From Roseburia sp. 499 (GTDB lineage Bacteria; Bacillota; Clostridia; Lachnospirales; Lachnospiraceae): a stretch of 64,000 nucleotides of DNA. The stretch covers positions 496,001-560,000 of the forward strand of contig NZ_CP135164.1 in NCBI RefSeq assembly GCF_001940225.2, in the 5' to 3' direction. Below are positions 35,101 through 44,071 of the stretch, one piece after another. Position 1 is the first letter of the stretch; every line of letters begins with the position of its first letter. Under the pieces are notes generated by a model, which was given only the letters and a program-made list of their open reading frames with translations, was not told where the DNA came from and searched no databases. The position numbers and the translations under genes were made by a program.

Positions 35101-35966
35101 ATGCTACCATTTCTACAGATATTAAGGATTATGATGTATATCTGGAATCAGTAGAACAGAGTACCGCAAGTATTGACAGTATTAAAAATCTGACCTTTAC
35201 TTATACAGATAAGGAAACCGGTGATGAAACGGAAATTCCGCTCGGTGATGTGGCAGAATTTGAGGAAACCGAAGGCTTAAGTACCATTAGCCGTGATGGA
35301 CAGCAGCGTTATATTAATGTTACAGCAGCTATTGCAGATGGTTATAATGTAGGTTTAGTGGGAAGTGATGTAAAAGAAGCTATAGAAAAATATGAGTGCC
35401 CAGAGGGATATTCCATGAAAATGGAAGGAGAAGACGAGATGATTAATGAGTCAATGGAACAGTTGATGCTAATGCTGATACTTGCCGTTGCGTTTATCTA
35501 TCTCATAATGGTAGCACAGTTCCAGTCATTAAAGGCGCCATTTATTATCCTGTTTACGATTCCACTGGCATTGACCGGAGGATTCTTGGCATTGTTCGTT
35601 ACCAATAATGAAATTAGTATCATTGCCATGATTGGATTTATTATGCTGGCAGGTATTATTGTAAATAATGGTATTGTGATGGTAGACTATATTAATCAGC
35701 TTCGGCGAGCAGGAATGGAGAAAAAGGAAGCAATCATTGCAGCAGGAAAAGCTCGTATCCGTCCTATTTTGATGACAGCAATGACTACTATTTTAGCAAT
35801 GTCCACTACTGCATTCGGAAGTGATATGGGTTCAGATATGTCCAGACCTATGGCAATCGTAACTATCGGTGGTATGATATATGGAACACTGATGACATTG
35901 GTAGTAGTGCCATGTATTTATGACTTATTCTATAGTAATAAGAGTATGGTAGAGGAAGAGATATAA
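32163..35966 (+). CDS. RND-family (HAE1/AcrB-like, SwrC-type) efflux permease
   Basis: A 1267-residue proton-driven exporter. It has the classic duplicated layout: one N-terminal helix (about 10-30), a periplasmic-type loop, a six-helix bundle (about 585-740), a second helix (about 765-785), a second loop, and a second bundle (about 1100-1260). The RND motif GLALGIGMLVDNSIVVIENI lies in helix 4 of the first bundle, holding the proton-relay Asp. It is longer than AcrB (about 1050) because a coiled-coil insertion (about 200-430, rich in Q, A, E) sits in the first outer loop. Such insertions occur in Gram-positive RND proteins and may replace a separate adaptor. The stop overlaps the TetR start by one base (TAATG). 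Confidence 0.92.
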   Translation: MSRFSVKKPYTVIVGIVLVIILGIVSLSKMSTDLLPSMNMPYAIVITSYAGASPEQVERVVTEPVESAMASTSNIKNISSRSANNMSMVILEFEQTANMDSVTVEMRESLDQIKGYWPDEVGNPIIMKINPDMMPIMIAAVDVEGMDTLALSDYTNDELIAELESVEGVASVSATGTIEESIQVTLKQDKIDAINEKIVASLDEKFSDAESQMDSAKNEIESGKDKLSSGQDEMAGQISDAQNQLNDKKLELIQTEADLNVKLAELQQTKSSTEAGIAALQEAQQQVQTLIGTKSQLTAAITGMQQAGQDTTELEANLAQLEAGLVAVKGQMAAQEGSTLSVNASDEELTAYIASALTQAQQGLIQINGGIVTIQTALENIAAGKTTINETLATLNESQIAGVIEMGSASAQLAGGEQKLEESQKEFENQKEEAYDSADLNNILTMDTLSGILTAQNFSMPAGYINENGVQYMVRVGDAVDSIDALKDMVLMDLGMDGVDTIHLSDVAEIEVVDDSTESYAKVDGNAGVMLSIEKQTGYSTGDVTDRVYDKIESMQKSNKDLHVSVLMDQGIYIDMIVDSVLNNMIYGAILAVIILMLFLKDIKPTLVIAVSIPISVIFAIVLMYFSGVTLNMISLSGLALGIGMLVDNSIVVIENIYRMRSEGVPARKAAVEGAKQVSGAIAASTLTTICVFAPIVFTEGITRQLFVDMGLTIAYALLASLIVALTFVPMMGSKILKKTKDIKHPWFDKFQDVYGKVLGKLLYVKPLVLLVMVALLVVSAYASVSKGTAFFPDMESTQMTVTITPPDDYEFEEICELADKVTEKIQEIEDVESIGAMAGGGNMISMGDSSDDQVTLYLILKEDKKHSNEEIAAMVTEKTKDMDGEIAANASSMDMTSMMGEGLSIQIKGRDLDTLQSIAKDVAEIVEKVEGTAEVSDGLEETTPEFRVTVDKEKAAKYGMTVAQIYQLVYAQMENTTADATISTDIKDYDVYLESVEQSTASIDSIKNLTFTYTDKETGDETEIPLGDVAEFEETEGLSTISRDGQQRYINVTAAIADGYNVGLVGSDVKEAIEKYECPEGYSMKMEGEDEMINESMEQLMLMLILAVAFIYLIMVAQFQSLKAPFIILFTIPLALTGGFLALFVTNNEISIIAMIGFIMLAGIIVNNGIVMVDYINQLRRAGMEKKEAIIAAGKARIRPILMTAMTTILAMSTTAFGSDMGSDMSRPMAIVTIGGMIYGTLMTLVVVPCIYDLFYSNKSMVEEEI

Positions 35967-36604
35967 TGGGAAGTGTAATGGAAAGTTATGAAAAAGAACC
36001 TTGGGCGGAGGAATATCCGCCTAAGGTAAAGGCAATGTTTGAGGCCGTATTGGAACTGTTTGAATCTGGAAGGGGACTAAGTAGCCTGACTGTATCTGAA
36101 ATTACCGCAAAGGCAGGTATCGGAAAAGGAACAGCATATGAGTATTTTTCCAGCAAAGAAGAGATTATTGCCGGTGCCTTAAATTATGAAGCCAAAAAGC
36201 ATATAAAAATAGTAAACAATCTGATAGAAGAGGAACGTAACTTTAGAGAAATCCTAATGACAGGATTCGATATTATGGATTCTGTTTTTGAAAAACAAAG
36301 AGGTTTTGCTTTAATTCTTAGAATTGTTCGCGATGATACCATAAATGGCGGAAATGTGCTGACAGAAATAGAAAAGCATAAGTGTAACTTTGATATGGTA
36401 AAAGATATGATAAATCGAGTTGCGGAAATTGCAAGAAAAGAAAACCTAATTCGAGAAACAGATGAGTATAGAGTACAAAGCGCCATTATCTCTCAAGTGG
36501 CAGAATATGCTATTTTTGTTATGCATCAGAGAGTGTATCAGGACATAGATAAACAGGTGGCAAAGGAAACAGCGTATGAAAATATATTGAAGATGTTGAA
36601 TTAA
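35966..36604 (+). CDS. TetR/AcrR-family transcriptional regulator
   Basis: A 212-residue repressor. The N-terminal HTH spans about 35-70, with the family pattern VSEITAKAGIGKGTAYEYFSSKEEI. The C-terminal ligand domain is helical and unclassified. It is translationally coupled to the RND gene (start within the RND stop codon, GAGGAAGAG upstream). I infer that it represses the RND promoter through GACC-N4-GGTC at 32102 and is released by an exported compound. Confidence 0.9.
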   Translation: MGSVMESYEKEPWAEEYPPKVKAMFEAVLELFESGRGLSSLTVSEITAKAGIGKGTAYEYFSSKEEIIAGALNYEAKKHIKIVNNLIEEERNFREILMTGFDIMDSVFEKQRGFALILRIVRDDTINGGNVLTEIEKHKCNFDMVKDMINRVAEIARKENLIRETDEYRVQSAIISQVAEYAIFVMHQRVYQDIDKQVAKETAYENILKMLN

Positions 36605-36617
36605 AAAAGAAAAAAAC

Positions 36618-36646
36618 TTGACAATTCAAAACTTACCTCTTAATAT
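36618..36646 (+). promoter_or_regulatory. Promoter of the valS T-box leader
   Basis: TTGACA (36618-36623) and TAATAT (36641-36646) with 17-base spacing, placing the transcript start a few bases before T-box stem I. Confidence 0.75.
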
Positions 36647-36654
36647 ATAAAATA

Positions 36655-36905
36655 TATTTTAAAAGGTAGTGAGAAAGAGGAGTACACAACCACCCTTGAA
36701 AGAGAGAATGGTTCACCGGCTGAAAGACCGTTTAAAGTAGGAGTTGTGGAAGGTAGCTTTTGAACCGGAAGGCTGAATTTGCAGTAGGCTTTCACGATTA
36801 ATCCCCGTTACAGGATAAGAGATATGTATTACTTGTAGTGCATAAATAAAGGTGGTACCGCGAATTTTCGCCCTTTACTGGATTTCCAGTAAAGGGCGTT
36901 TTTAG
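36655..36905 (+). promoter_or_regulatory. T-box riboswitch of valS
   Basis: A complete T-box leader. Stem I begins near GTAGTGAGAAAGAGGAGTA. The likely specifier codon is GTA (Val) at 36784-36786 followed by a purine. The T-box sequence AAGGTGGTACCGCG is at 36849-36862. The terminator has a perfect 13-bp stem CGCCCTTTACTGG/CCAGTAAAGGGCG (36869-36881/36886-36898) and a T run. Uncharged tRNA-Val should stabilise the antiterminator and switch valS on. Confidence 0.92.
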
Positions 36906-36930
36906 TTTAAGAAGAAAAGGAGAGAACAAC

Positions 36931-39579
36931 ATGAGCAAAGAACTTGCAAAGACCTATGATCCAAAAGACATAGAAGACCGTCTCTATCAGAAATGGGAAG
37001 AGAATAAATATTTCCACGCAGAAGTGGACAGAAGTAAGAAACCATTTACGATTATGATGCCTCCACCAAACATTACCGGACAGCTTCACATGGGCCACGC
37101 ATTGGATAACACCATGCAGGATATTTTAATCCGTTATAAGAGAATGCAAGGCTACAATGCGTTGTGGCAACCGGGAACTGACCATGCTGCCATTGCAACA
37201 GAAGTAAAGGTGATTCAGTCACTGAAGGAACAGGGAATTGATAAGGTAGAACTTGGAAGAGAAGGATTTTTAGAGAAAGCCTGGGAGTGGAGAGAAGAAT
37301 ACGGTGGACGTATTGTAAAACAGTTGCGCAAAATGGGTTCTTCTGCTGATTGGGACAGAGAGCGTTTTACTATGGACGAAGGATGTTCCAAAGCAGTACA
37401 GGAAGTATTTATTAAATTATATGAAAAAGGATATATTTACAAAGGTTCTCGTATTGTAAACTGGTGTCCGGTATGTAAGACGTCTATTTCAGATGCAGAG
37501 GTGGAACATGAAGAAAAGGACGGATTTTTCTGGCATATTAACTATCCGGTAAAGGGAGAAGAAGGAAGATTCGTAGAAATCGCAACCACTAGACCGGAAA
37601 CATTATTAGGTGATACTGCAGTAGCAGTAAATCCGGATGATGAAAGATACAAGGATATTGTAGGAAAAACATTGATTCTGCCATTAGTAGGAAGAGAGAT
37701 TCCGGTTGTTGCGGATAGTTATGTAGATAAAGAATTCGGAACCGGATGTGTTAAGATTACACCGGCTCATGACCCTAACGACTTTGAAGTTGGAAAACGT
37801 CATAATCTGCCGGAAATTAATGTATTAAATGATGATGCTACTATCAACAAAAATGGCGGAAAATACGAAGGTATGGATCGTTACGAAGCCAGAAAGCTTA
37901 TAGTAAAAGAATTAGAGGAGCAGGGCTTATTAGTAAAGGTAGTACCACATTCTCATCATGTAGGAACTCATGACAGATGTAAAACAACGGTAGAGCCAAT
38001 GATAAAGCAGCAGTGGTTCGTAAAAATGGATGAGTTGATTAAGCCGGCAGTAGAGGCAGTAAAAAATGGTGACATCAAATTACTTCCGGAGCGTATGGAT
38101 AAGACATATTTCAACTGGACAGACAATATTCGCGACTGGTGTATTTCCAGACAGCTGTGGTGGGGACATCGAATTCCGGCATATTACTGTGATGAGTGTG
38201 GTGAATTTGTGGTAGCAAGAGAGAATCCGGGTAAGTGTCCAAAATGTGGATGTACGCATATGACACAGGATCCGGATACATTGGATACATGGTTTTCTTC
38301 TGCACTGTGGCCTTTCGCTACATTAGGATGGCCGGACAAAACAGAGGACCTTGACTACTTCTATCCAAATGATGTACTGGTAACCGGATACGACATTATT
38401 TTCTTCTGGGTTATTCGTATGATTTTCTCAGGTTATGAGCAGATGGGAGAAGCACCATTTAAGACAGTATTGTTCCATGGTCTGGTAAGGGACTCCGAGG
38501 GACGTAAGATGAGTAAATCTCTTGGAAACGGTATTGACCCATTAGAGGTAATTGATAAATACGGTGCAGATGCCTTAAGACTTACGCTGATTACCGGAAA
38601 TGCGCCGGGAAATGATATGCGTTTCTACTGGGAGCGTGTAGAGGCATCTCGTAACTTTGCAAATAAGGTATGGAATGCATCCCGTTTCATTATGATGAAT
38701 ATCGGAGATGAAAAATTAACAGCACCATCTCTGGATGCACTTGCACCGGAGGATAAGTGGATTTTATCCCGTGTCAATACTTTGGCAAAAGATGTTACAG
38801 AAAACATGGATAAATTCGAACTGGGAATTGCAGTTCAGAAGGTATATGATTTTATATGGGATGAATTCTGTGATTGGTATATTGAAATTGCAAAGACCAG
38901 AACCTTCAAAAAGGAAGAAGACCCGGAATCTGCAAAGGTTGCAATGTGGACATTAAAGACTGTATTGATTCAGGGATTGAAACTGCTTCATCCGTATATG
39001 CCATTTATTACAGAGGAAATCTTCTGTACTCTGCAGGATGAGGAAGAGACCATTATGTTATCCAAGTGGCCGGAATATACTGAAGAGTGGAATTTTCCAG
39101 CAGAGGAAGAGGCAGTAGAGCATGTGAAGGATTTGGTAAAGGGAATCCGTAATACCAGAACTGCCATGGAAGTTCCGCCAAGCAGAAAGGCAAAAGTATT
39201 CATTGTTACAGAAGATAAAATACTTCAGGATACTTTTGAGAGCATGAAGAGTGCCTATGCTGTGCTTGCAAGTGCCAGTGAAATTATGGTACAGGCAGAT
39301 AAGGATGGAATTGGTGAAGATGCAGTATCTGTTGTAATTCCGGGAGCAGTAGTATATCTGCCATTAGAAGATTTGGTAGATTTTGAAAAAGAAAAGGAAC
39401 GTCTGCTGAAAGAAAAAGACAAGCTGGCGAAAGAATTGGCACGTTCTAAGGGAATGCTTTCCAACGAGAAGTTTTTAAGCAAGGCACCGGAAGCAAAAGT
39501 AAAGGAAGAAAAAGACAAGCTGGCAAAATATGAGCAGATGATGGCTCAGGTAGAAGAGCGTCTGGCACAGATGAAATAG
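36931..39579 (+). CDS. valS: Valyl-tRNA synthetase
   Basis: An 882-residue class I synthetase that charges tRNA-Val. The HIGH-type motif is in [14 protein letters not shown] (about 46-59) and the KMSKS motif in [11 protein letters not shown] (near 527). The editing domain ([13 protein letters not shown], with the hydrolytic Asp region [16 protein letters not shown]) and the C-terminal tRNA-binding coiled coil ([18 protein letters not shown]) are all present. The length is normal. It is regulated by the T-box upstream and is probably monocistronic, with a terminator at 39597. Confidence 0.97.
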   Translation: MSKELAKTYDPKDIEDRLYQKWEENKYFHAEVDRSKKPFTIMMPPPNITGQLHMGHALDNTMQDILIRYKRMQGYNALWQPGTDHAAIATEVKVIQSLKEQGIDKVELGREGFLEKAWEWREEYGGRIVKQLRKMGSSADWDRERFTMDEGCSKAVQEVFIKLYEKGYIYKGSRIVNWCPVCKTSISDAEVEHEEKDGFFWHINYPVKGEEGRFVEIATTRPETLLGDTAVAVNPDDERYKDIVGKTLILPLVGREIPVVADSYVDKEFGTGCVKITPAHDPNDFEVGKRHNLPEINVLNDDATINKNGGKYEGMDRYEARKLIVKELEEQGLLVKVVPHSHHVGTHDRCKTTVEPMIKQQWFVKMDELIKPAVEAVKNGDIKLLPERMDKTYFNWTDNIRDWCISRQLWWGHRIPAYYCDECGEFVVARENPGKCPKCGCTHMTQDPDTLDTWFSSALWPFATLGWPDKTEDLDYFYPNDVLVTGYDIIFFWVIRMIFSGYEQMGEAPFKTVLFHGLVRDSEGRKMSKSLGNGIDPLEVIDKYGADALRLTLITGNAPGNDMRFYWERVEASRNFANKVWNASRFIMMNIGDEKLTAPSLDALAPEDKWILSRVNTLAKDVTENMDKFELGIAVQKVYDFIWDEFCDWYIEIAKTRTFKKEEDPESAKVAMWTLKTVLIQGLKLLHPYMPFITEEIFCTLQDEEETIMLSKWPEYTEEWNFPAEEEAVEHVKDLVKGIRNTRTAMEVPPSRKAKVFIVTEDKILQDTFESMKSAYAVLASASEIMVQADKDGIGEDAVSVVIPGAVVYLPLEDLVDFEKEKERLLKEKDKLAKELARSKGMLSNEKFLSKAPEAKVKEEKDKLAKYEQMMAQVEERLAQMK

Positions 39580-39596
39580 TTGATATAGAGACAAAA

Positions 39597-39639
39597 GGAA
39601 CCGTTATATGAGAAAAAATCATATGCGGTTTCTTTTTTT
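39597..39639 (+). terminator. Intrinsic terminator of valS
   Basis: GGAACCG...ATATGA pairs with TCATATGCGGTTTC around an A-rich loop with one bulge, followed by seven T residues. Confidence 0.8.
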
Positions 39640-39684
39640 GCTGACAATATTCGTCAAAATATTACAAAATGATTGAAAAACCTC

Positions 39685-39713
39685 TTGAAAATTGGTAATA
39701 TAAGATATATAAC
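39685..39713 (+). promoter_or_regulatory. Promoter of the FapA-type gene
   Basis: TTGAAA (39685-39690) and TATAAC (39708-39713) with a 17-base spacer, 37 bp upstream of ATG 39750. Confidence 0.65.
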
Positions 39714-39749
39714 CTTATTTTACTAGTAAACGTGATAGGAGGGAAACAG

Positions 39750-41108
39750 ATGGCAGCATCAAAAGAGCCACAGGTAAAAATCAGTGAAGACGAAATGCAG
39801 GCATTTCTTTATATAGCGGATGAAATAAAAGATGATTATGACAATGAGGAAGCTGTCCGTCGGTTTTTAAGTGAAAAGGGAGTTAACTCTGGCATCATAG
39901 AGGAAAATTTGAGAGAGTTGCTGGAGAAACAATTGTATGGCCGAGAGATACTTATTGCGGAGGGAACACAGCCGCAAAACGGCGTAGACGGATATTATGA
40001 ATATAAATTTAATTTAGATTATAGTAAGAAGCCAAAGATACGTCCGGATGGAACGGTAGATTATTGGAGTATCAAAATGTTGGAAACAGTAGAGGAAGGC
40101 CAGGTCATTGCAGTATACCATAAGGCATATCAGGGAACAGATGGTATGAATGTAAAGGGCAAAATTGTATTGGCAAAACGTGGAAGAGACCAGGTACCTT
40201 TACGAGGAAAAGGATTTGAACGTTCTGAAGATGGAAACATTTATACGGCGTTAGTCAATGGAAAAATTGAAATGATGAATGGCAGAATCACGATACTTCC
40301 GGTTTATGAAGTAAGTGGTGATGTAGACTTGTCTGTTGGAAATATTGACTTCAGAGGAGACGTAATTATTCATGGAGGTGTTTGTTCCGGAGTCAGTATC
40401 AAGGCAACAGGAACCATCACCATTGACGGTATTGTAGAGGGCGCACAAATTGAGGCAGGCAAGGACGTGGTATTAAGAAGCGGTGTCATGGGCGCATCCA
40501 GAGCAAGTATTACTAGCCGAGGAAATATTACCGCAAAGTTTTTTGAGTATACCAGAGTGCATGCCAATGGTTCTATTCAGGCGGATGTATTTTTAAACTG
40601 CAAGGTTTCCTGCGGCGGAAGTATTCTTCTGGATGGGAAAAAAGCAAGTATCGTCGGCGGAGACGTATGGGCAATAGAGAGTATTTCTGTAGATACTTTA
40701 GGAAGTGACGGAGAGGTAAAGACAAAGGTTCGAATCGGAAATGATGCAGCTGTTATGCGTCGTATCTCTGTTTTAAAGAATAAGATAGAAGTAGAACAGG
40801 AGAACTTGAGTAAAATCGAAGAGGGATTGAAGGTTTTACAGGATGTGAAGAATGATCCACGTCGGACTGAGTTATTACGTGTAAAGATTCGTGACAGTGC
40901 ATTGTTGGCAGACGATACAGCAGAGTTGAATAAGTTGGAAAATCAGATAGAACGTGCACGGGGCGGAAATATTTCCGTGAAAGGTAAGGTATATCCAGGA
41001 GTATGTGTAGAGATGGATGAGTTACGCGTTGTTGTACGAGAAGAACAGGAACGGTTAGAATTTGTCAAAAATCCAGATAAGATTGTGATGTGTCAGTTAG
41101 AGTCATAA
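39750..41108 (+). CDS. FapA/DUF342 polymer-forming family protein
   Basis: A 452-residue protein. An N-terminal acidic domain is followed by a linker domain and then a right-handed beta-helix of short repeats (about 195-320: repeated V/I-x-I-x-G patterns such as GNIDFRGDVIIHGGV, GTITIDGIVEGAQIEA, GSILLDGKKASIVGG). A coiled coil (about 340-440) closes it. This is the FapA/DUF342 layout; members are found in spore-formers and vibrios, with unclear roles in polar assembly. No signal peptide. ATG 39750 with AGGAGGG is preferred to GTG 39732. Confidence 0.85.
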   Translation: MAASKEPQVKISEDEMQAFLYIADEIKDDYDNEEAVRRFLSEKGVNSGIIEENLRELLEKQLYGREILIAEGTQPQNGVDGYYEYKFNLDYSKKPKIRPDGTVDYWSIKMLETVEEGQVIAVYHKAYQGTDGMNVKGKIVLAKRGRDQVPLRGKGFERSEDGNIYTALVNGKIEMMNGRITILPVYEVSGDVDLSVGNIDFRGDVIIHGGVCSGVSIKATGTITIDGIVEGAQIEAGKDVVLRSGVMGASRASITSRGNITAKFFEYTRVHANGSIQADVFLNCKVSCGGSILLDGKKASIVGGDVWAIESISVDTLGSDGEVKTKVRIGNDAAVMRRISVLKNKIEVEQENLSKIEEGLKVLQDVKNDPRRTELLRVKIRDSALLADDTAELNKLENQIERARGGNISVKGKVYPGVCVEMDELRVVVREEQERLEFVKNPDKIVMCQLES

Positions 41109-41139
41109 GAAACTGTCGAAAAAACAATACAAAATATGC

Positions 41140-41167
41140 TTGCATAAAATCACCACTTCTTTATAAT
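41140..41167 (+). promoter_or_regulatory. Candidate folC promoter embedded in a terminator hairpin
   Basis: A perfect TATAAT (41162-41167) occupies the loop of the hairpin 41146-41183, with a poor -35 TTGCAT (41140-41145) 16 bases upstream. A start about 7 bases after the box would give a leader of roughly a dozen bases before ATG 41186, with no intact hairpin in that RNA. Confidence 0.4.
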
Positions 41168-41183
41168 TAGAAGTGGTGATTTT
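41146..41183 (+). terminator. 15-bp terminator abutting the folC start codon
   Basis: AAAATCACCACTTCT (41146-41160) and AGAAGTGGTGATTTT (41169-41183) are perfectly complementary. The T run ends directly at ATG 41186. It terminates the FapA gene and, on any read-through RNA, would bury the folC start region. Confidence 0.8.
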
Positions 41184-41185
41184 TT

Positions 41186-42499
41186 ATGAGAACATACGAA
41201 GAGATAATAGAAGCAATAGCGGAGATACCGAAGTTTACAACGAAGCATCCGTTAGCACATACAAAGGCTTTTTTAGAGCGTCTGGGGAATCCTCAGAATC
41301 AGTTTAAAGTGATACATGTAGCTGGTAGTAATGGCAAGGGAAGTGTTTGTGCGTGCATTGCCAGTGTTTTGGGAAAAAGTGGAAAACGCACCGGATTGTT
41401 TATTTCCCCGCATTTGGTGGATATAGAAGAGCGGTTCGTGATAGACGGGAAGCAATGTGCCAGAGAGGATTTTGTTCAGGCAGTAGAAATTGTTCAATCA
41501 GTAGTAAAACAGATGGAACAGGAAGGGATTCCGCATCCATCTTATTTTGAATACCTTTTTGCTGTGGGAATGGTGATTTTTCAGAAAAAAAACGTAGAGT
41601 ATGCAGTATTAGAGACGGGGCTTGGAGGAAGATTGGATGCTACTAACGTGATAGAACATCCATTGCTCACTGTAATTACATCCATCAGCTTGGAACATAC
41701 AGAGATTTTAGGAGATACCATCGAAAAAATAGCAGCAGAAAAGGCAGGTATTTTGAAGCCGGGAGTTCCTATCGTATATGATGCTTCCAATGAAAAGGCA
41801 GCGGAGGTAATTAAGCAGCGGGCAGAACAGTTGAATTGTAAAAGGTTTCCGGTATATCCGGAGAAAATTAAAATTTTATTAAACACTGGGAAAAAGATTG
41901 ATTTTTCCTATGAATCTAGGTATGATGTTACTGAAGTGCAAATTCCCTTTGGAGCACCTTATCAGGCAAGGAATGCTGCAGTAGCATTAATGGCCGCAAA
42001 TTGTCTTCAGGAAACAGAAAATATTTCAAATGAAGCAATTCGTGAAGGAATGTGCAAAGTACAGTGGAAGGGAAGAATGCAGGAAGCGCAAGAGGATATT
42101 TATTTTGATGGTGCACATAATGCAGACGGTATTCAGTGCTTTTTGCAGGCGGTGAAGGAGATTTCCAAAGAACCGGCTATTTTGCTCTTTTCCATGGTGC
42201 AGGAAAAGGATTATAATAAGGCAATCAGAGAATTATTGACTGATGGAAAATGGGAGAAGATTTTTGTGACGACTATTTCCGATGCCAGAGGAATTCCTGC
42301 AAAAAAATTAAAACAGGTGTTTGAACAGGAAGCACTTGCAACGAATCAGAATATACAGATAACAGAGATAGATTATGTAGAGAAAGCCTTTGCAGAGGCA
42401 GTGAAAGCGAAAAAGAAAGGGCAGAAGCTGTTTTGTGCAGGGTCATTGTATCTCATTGGAGAATTAGAACAGCTAACAGGAGGTATGAAAGATGCTTAA
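41186..42499 (+). CDS. folC: Folylpolyglutamate synthase / dihydrofolate synthase
   Basis: A 437-residue Mur-ligase-type enzyme that adds glutamate to dihydropteroate or folates. The ATP loop is GSNGKGS at 47-53. SPHLVDIEERF forms the omega region, AVLETGLGGRLDATN the second signature, and FDGAHNADGI the C-terminal nucleotide contact. The start is unusual: ATG 41186 lies two bases after a terminator-type hairpin, and the only Shine-Dalgarno-like sequence (GTGGTGA) is within its 3' arm. A 47-codon gene overlaps its last 8 bp. Confidence 0.95.
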   Translation: MRTYEEIIEAIAEIPKFTTKHPLAHTKAFLERLGNPQNQFKVIHVAGSNGKGSVCACIASVLGKSGKRTGLFISPHLVDIEERFVIDGKQCAREDFVQAVEIVQSVVKQMEQEGIPHPSYFEYLFAVGMVIFQKKNVEYAVLETGLGGRLDATNVIEHPLLTVITSISLEHTEILGDTIEKIAAEKAGILKPGVPIVYDASNEKAAEVIKQRAEQLNCKRFPVYPEKIKILLNTGKKIDFSYESRYDVTEVQIPFGAPYQARNAAVALMAANCLQETENISNEAIREGMCKVQWKGRMQEAQEDIYFDGAHNADGIQCFLQAVKEISKEPAILLFSMVQEKDYNKAIRELLTDGKWEKIFVTTISDARGIPAKKLKQVFEQEALATNQNIQITEIDYVEKAFAEAVKAKKKGQKLFCAGSLYLIGELEQLTGGMKDA

Positions 42500-42635
42500 T
42501 TTTGAAGAAGAATTGAAGAAGTTTAAACCAAGTCTTGAAGTGGAAGAGGCTGAGGATGCGATATATGACAGAGACCTTACCGATATGACGGATATTATGC
42601 AGGAAATTATCAAAGAAGCAAGAGAACAAAGATAG
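42492..42635 (+). CDS. Small acidic protein of unknown function (47 aa)
   Basis: A short gene whose start overlaps the end of folC by 8 bp and which ends 23 bp before the TPR protein. The product begins MLNFEEELKKF and has many Glu and Asp residues, including LTDMTDIMQEIIKEA, consistent with an amphipathic helix. AGGTATGAAAG is its likely ribosome binding region. The protein-like composition, tight packing and same strand support a real gene. I recognise no family. Confidence 0.6.
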   Translation: MLNFEEELKKFKPSLEVEEAEDAIYDRDLTDMTDIMQEIIKEAREQR

Positions 42636-42658
42636 ACGAGACGGTGAGGAAGGTAAAT

Positions 42659-43990
42659 ATGGATTCTTATAACAAAATTATTCGTATATCCAATTTGTTA
42701 TACAATATTGGATTGGAAAAGGCAAAGGTACGTGACTTGTCCGGAGCAGCAGAGAGTTTGCGGAAGAGTTTACGTTTTTATAAAGCAAATATACAAGCAA
42801 GAAACTTATTGGGATTGGTGTATTTTGAAATGGGAGAAACGGTTGACGCCTTAAGTGAATGGGTAATTAGCCGTAGTCTTCAGCCGGAAGATAATATTGC
42901 AGAGCAATATTTGGAATCGATTCAGTCCAATCGGGCGAAATTGAATACAATCAATCAGACCATAAAGAAATATAATCAGGCATTGCTCTATTGTCAGCAG
43001 GGAAGTCAGGATTTAGCGATTATACAGTTGAAAAAAGTGCTTTCGTTAAATCCGAATCTGATAAAGGGACATCAATTATTAGCACTTCTTTATATGCAGG
43101 TGGGAAGATTTGACCAAGCAAAAAAGGAGCTGCGTGCAGCAGGCAGAATAGATGCTAATAATACCCTTACTTTGCGTTACTTAAAGGAGGTAAATCTACA
43201 GCTTCATGGAGAACAGCCTTCACAGAAGAATAGTCGTAAAGAGAAGGAAGAACAGATTGCATATCAAAGCGGGAATGAGACGATTATTCAGCCGGCTAAT
43301 TTTAAAGATAATTCGGGAATTATGACAATTCTTAATATTGTCATAGGAATTGTGATAGGTGTAGCCATTACCTTTTTCCTGATTATGCCAAGTATTCGGC
43401 AGAATGCAACTTCAGATGCCAAGAAGTCTGAGGTAGAAGCGAATAATAACTTGAGTACTAAGAACCAGGAGATTAAGAAGTTAGAGAGTCAGATAGAGGA
43501 TTTGAATAACCAGATTGCAAGTTTGCAACAGAAGGAAGAGGCAGCGCAGCAGGTAACAAATACCTATGATAAGTTGATAGAAGGATATCATGCATTTGCG
43601 CAGGAGGATATGGAAGGCGCAGGAAATGTGTTGGCAGAGGTAAATCCGGACTTATTATCAGAGAGTGCACGGAATGTTTACAATGAAGTAAATGGGAAGG
43701 TAAACGAGCAGTATATTGCAAGTGTGTACGAAAAGGGTGAAAGTGCGTATAATAACCAGAATTACGAGGAAGCAGTGGCAGAGTTGGAAAAGGTAGTACA
43801 GATAGAAGAAGATTATGATGATGGAAATGCAATCTATTATCTGGCTCAGTCTTATCGTAAACTGGAAGATACAGAAAATGCTAAGAAGTATTATCAGAGA
43901 ATGGTAGAACTTCATCCGGGAACGGAAAGAGCCAGAACTTCTCAGAACTATTTGGATGAAATGTCTGAGGAGCCTGCAACAGAAGAATAA
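42659..43990 (+). CDS. Membrane-anchored tetratricopeptide-repeat protein
   Basis: A 443-residue protein with TPR units on both sides of one membrane helix. The cytoplasmic N-terminal part (about 1-190) holds TPR-like pairs (for example NLLGLVYFEMGETVDALSEW and HQLLALLYMQVGRFDQAKKEL). A hydrophobic helix follows at about 221-245. Outside it come a coiled coil (about 255-305, N/Q/E-rich) and further TPRs (about 350-430) before an acidic end. ATG 42659 with GAGGAAGG fits better than GTG 42644. It probably scaffolds an envelope complex; the partner is unknown. Confidence 0.82.
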   Translation: MDSYNKIIRISNLLYNIGLEKAKVRDLSGAAESLRKSLRFYKANIQARNLLGLVYFEMGETVDALSEWVISRSLQPEDNIAEQYLESIQSNRAKLNTINQTIKKYNQALLYCQQGSQDLAIIQLKKVLSLNPNLIKGHQLLALLYMQVGRFDQAKKELRAAGRIDANNTLTLRYLKEVNLQLHGEQPSQKNSRKEKEEQIAYQSGNETIIQPANFKDNSGIMTILNIVIGIVIGVAITFFLIMPSIRQNATSDAKKSEVEANNNLSTKNQEIKKLESQIEDLNNQIASLQQKEEAAQQVTNTYDKLIEGYHAFAQEDMEGAGNVLAEVNPDLLSESARNVYNEVNGKVNEQYIASVYEKGESAYNNQNYEEAVAELEKVVQIEEDYDDGNAIYYLAQSYRKLEDTENAKKYYQRMVELHPGTERARTSQNYLDEMSEEPATEE

Positions 43991-44008
43991 AAATTTCAGA
44001 AACATACA

Positions 44009-44046
44009 AAAGACGTCATGAAGAGTGATTCATGGCGTCTTTTTTT
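44009..44046 (+). terminator. Terminator of the folC-TPR unit
   Basis: AAAGACGTCATGA (44009-44021) pairs with TCATGGCGTCTTT (44030-44042) with one G-U, followed by T residues. It lies just before spoIIAA. Confidence 0.8.
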
Positions 44047-44071
44047 ATCAATGCAAGAAAGGAAGAAAAAT

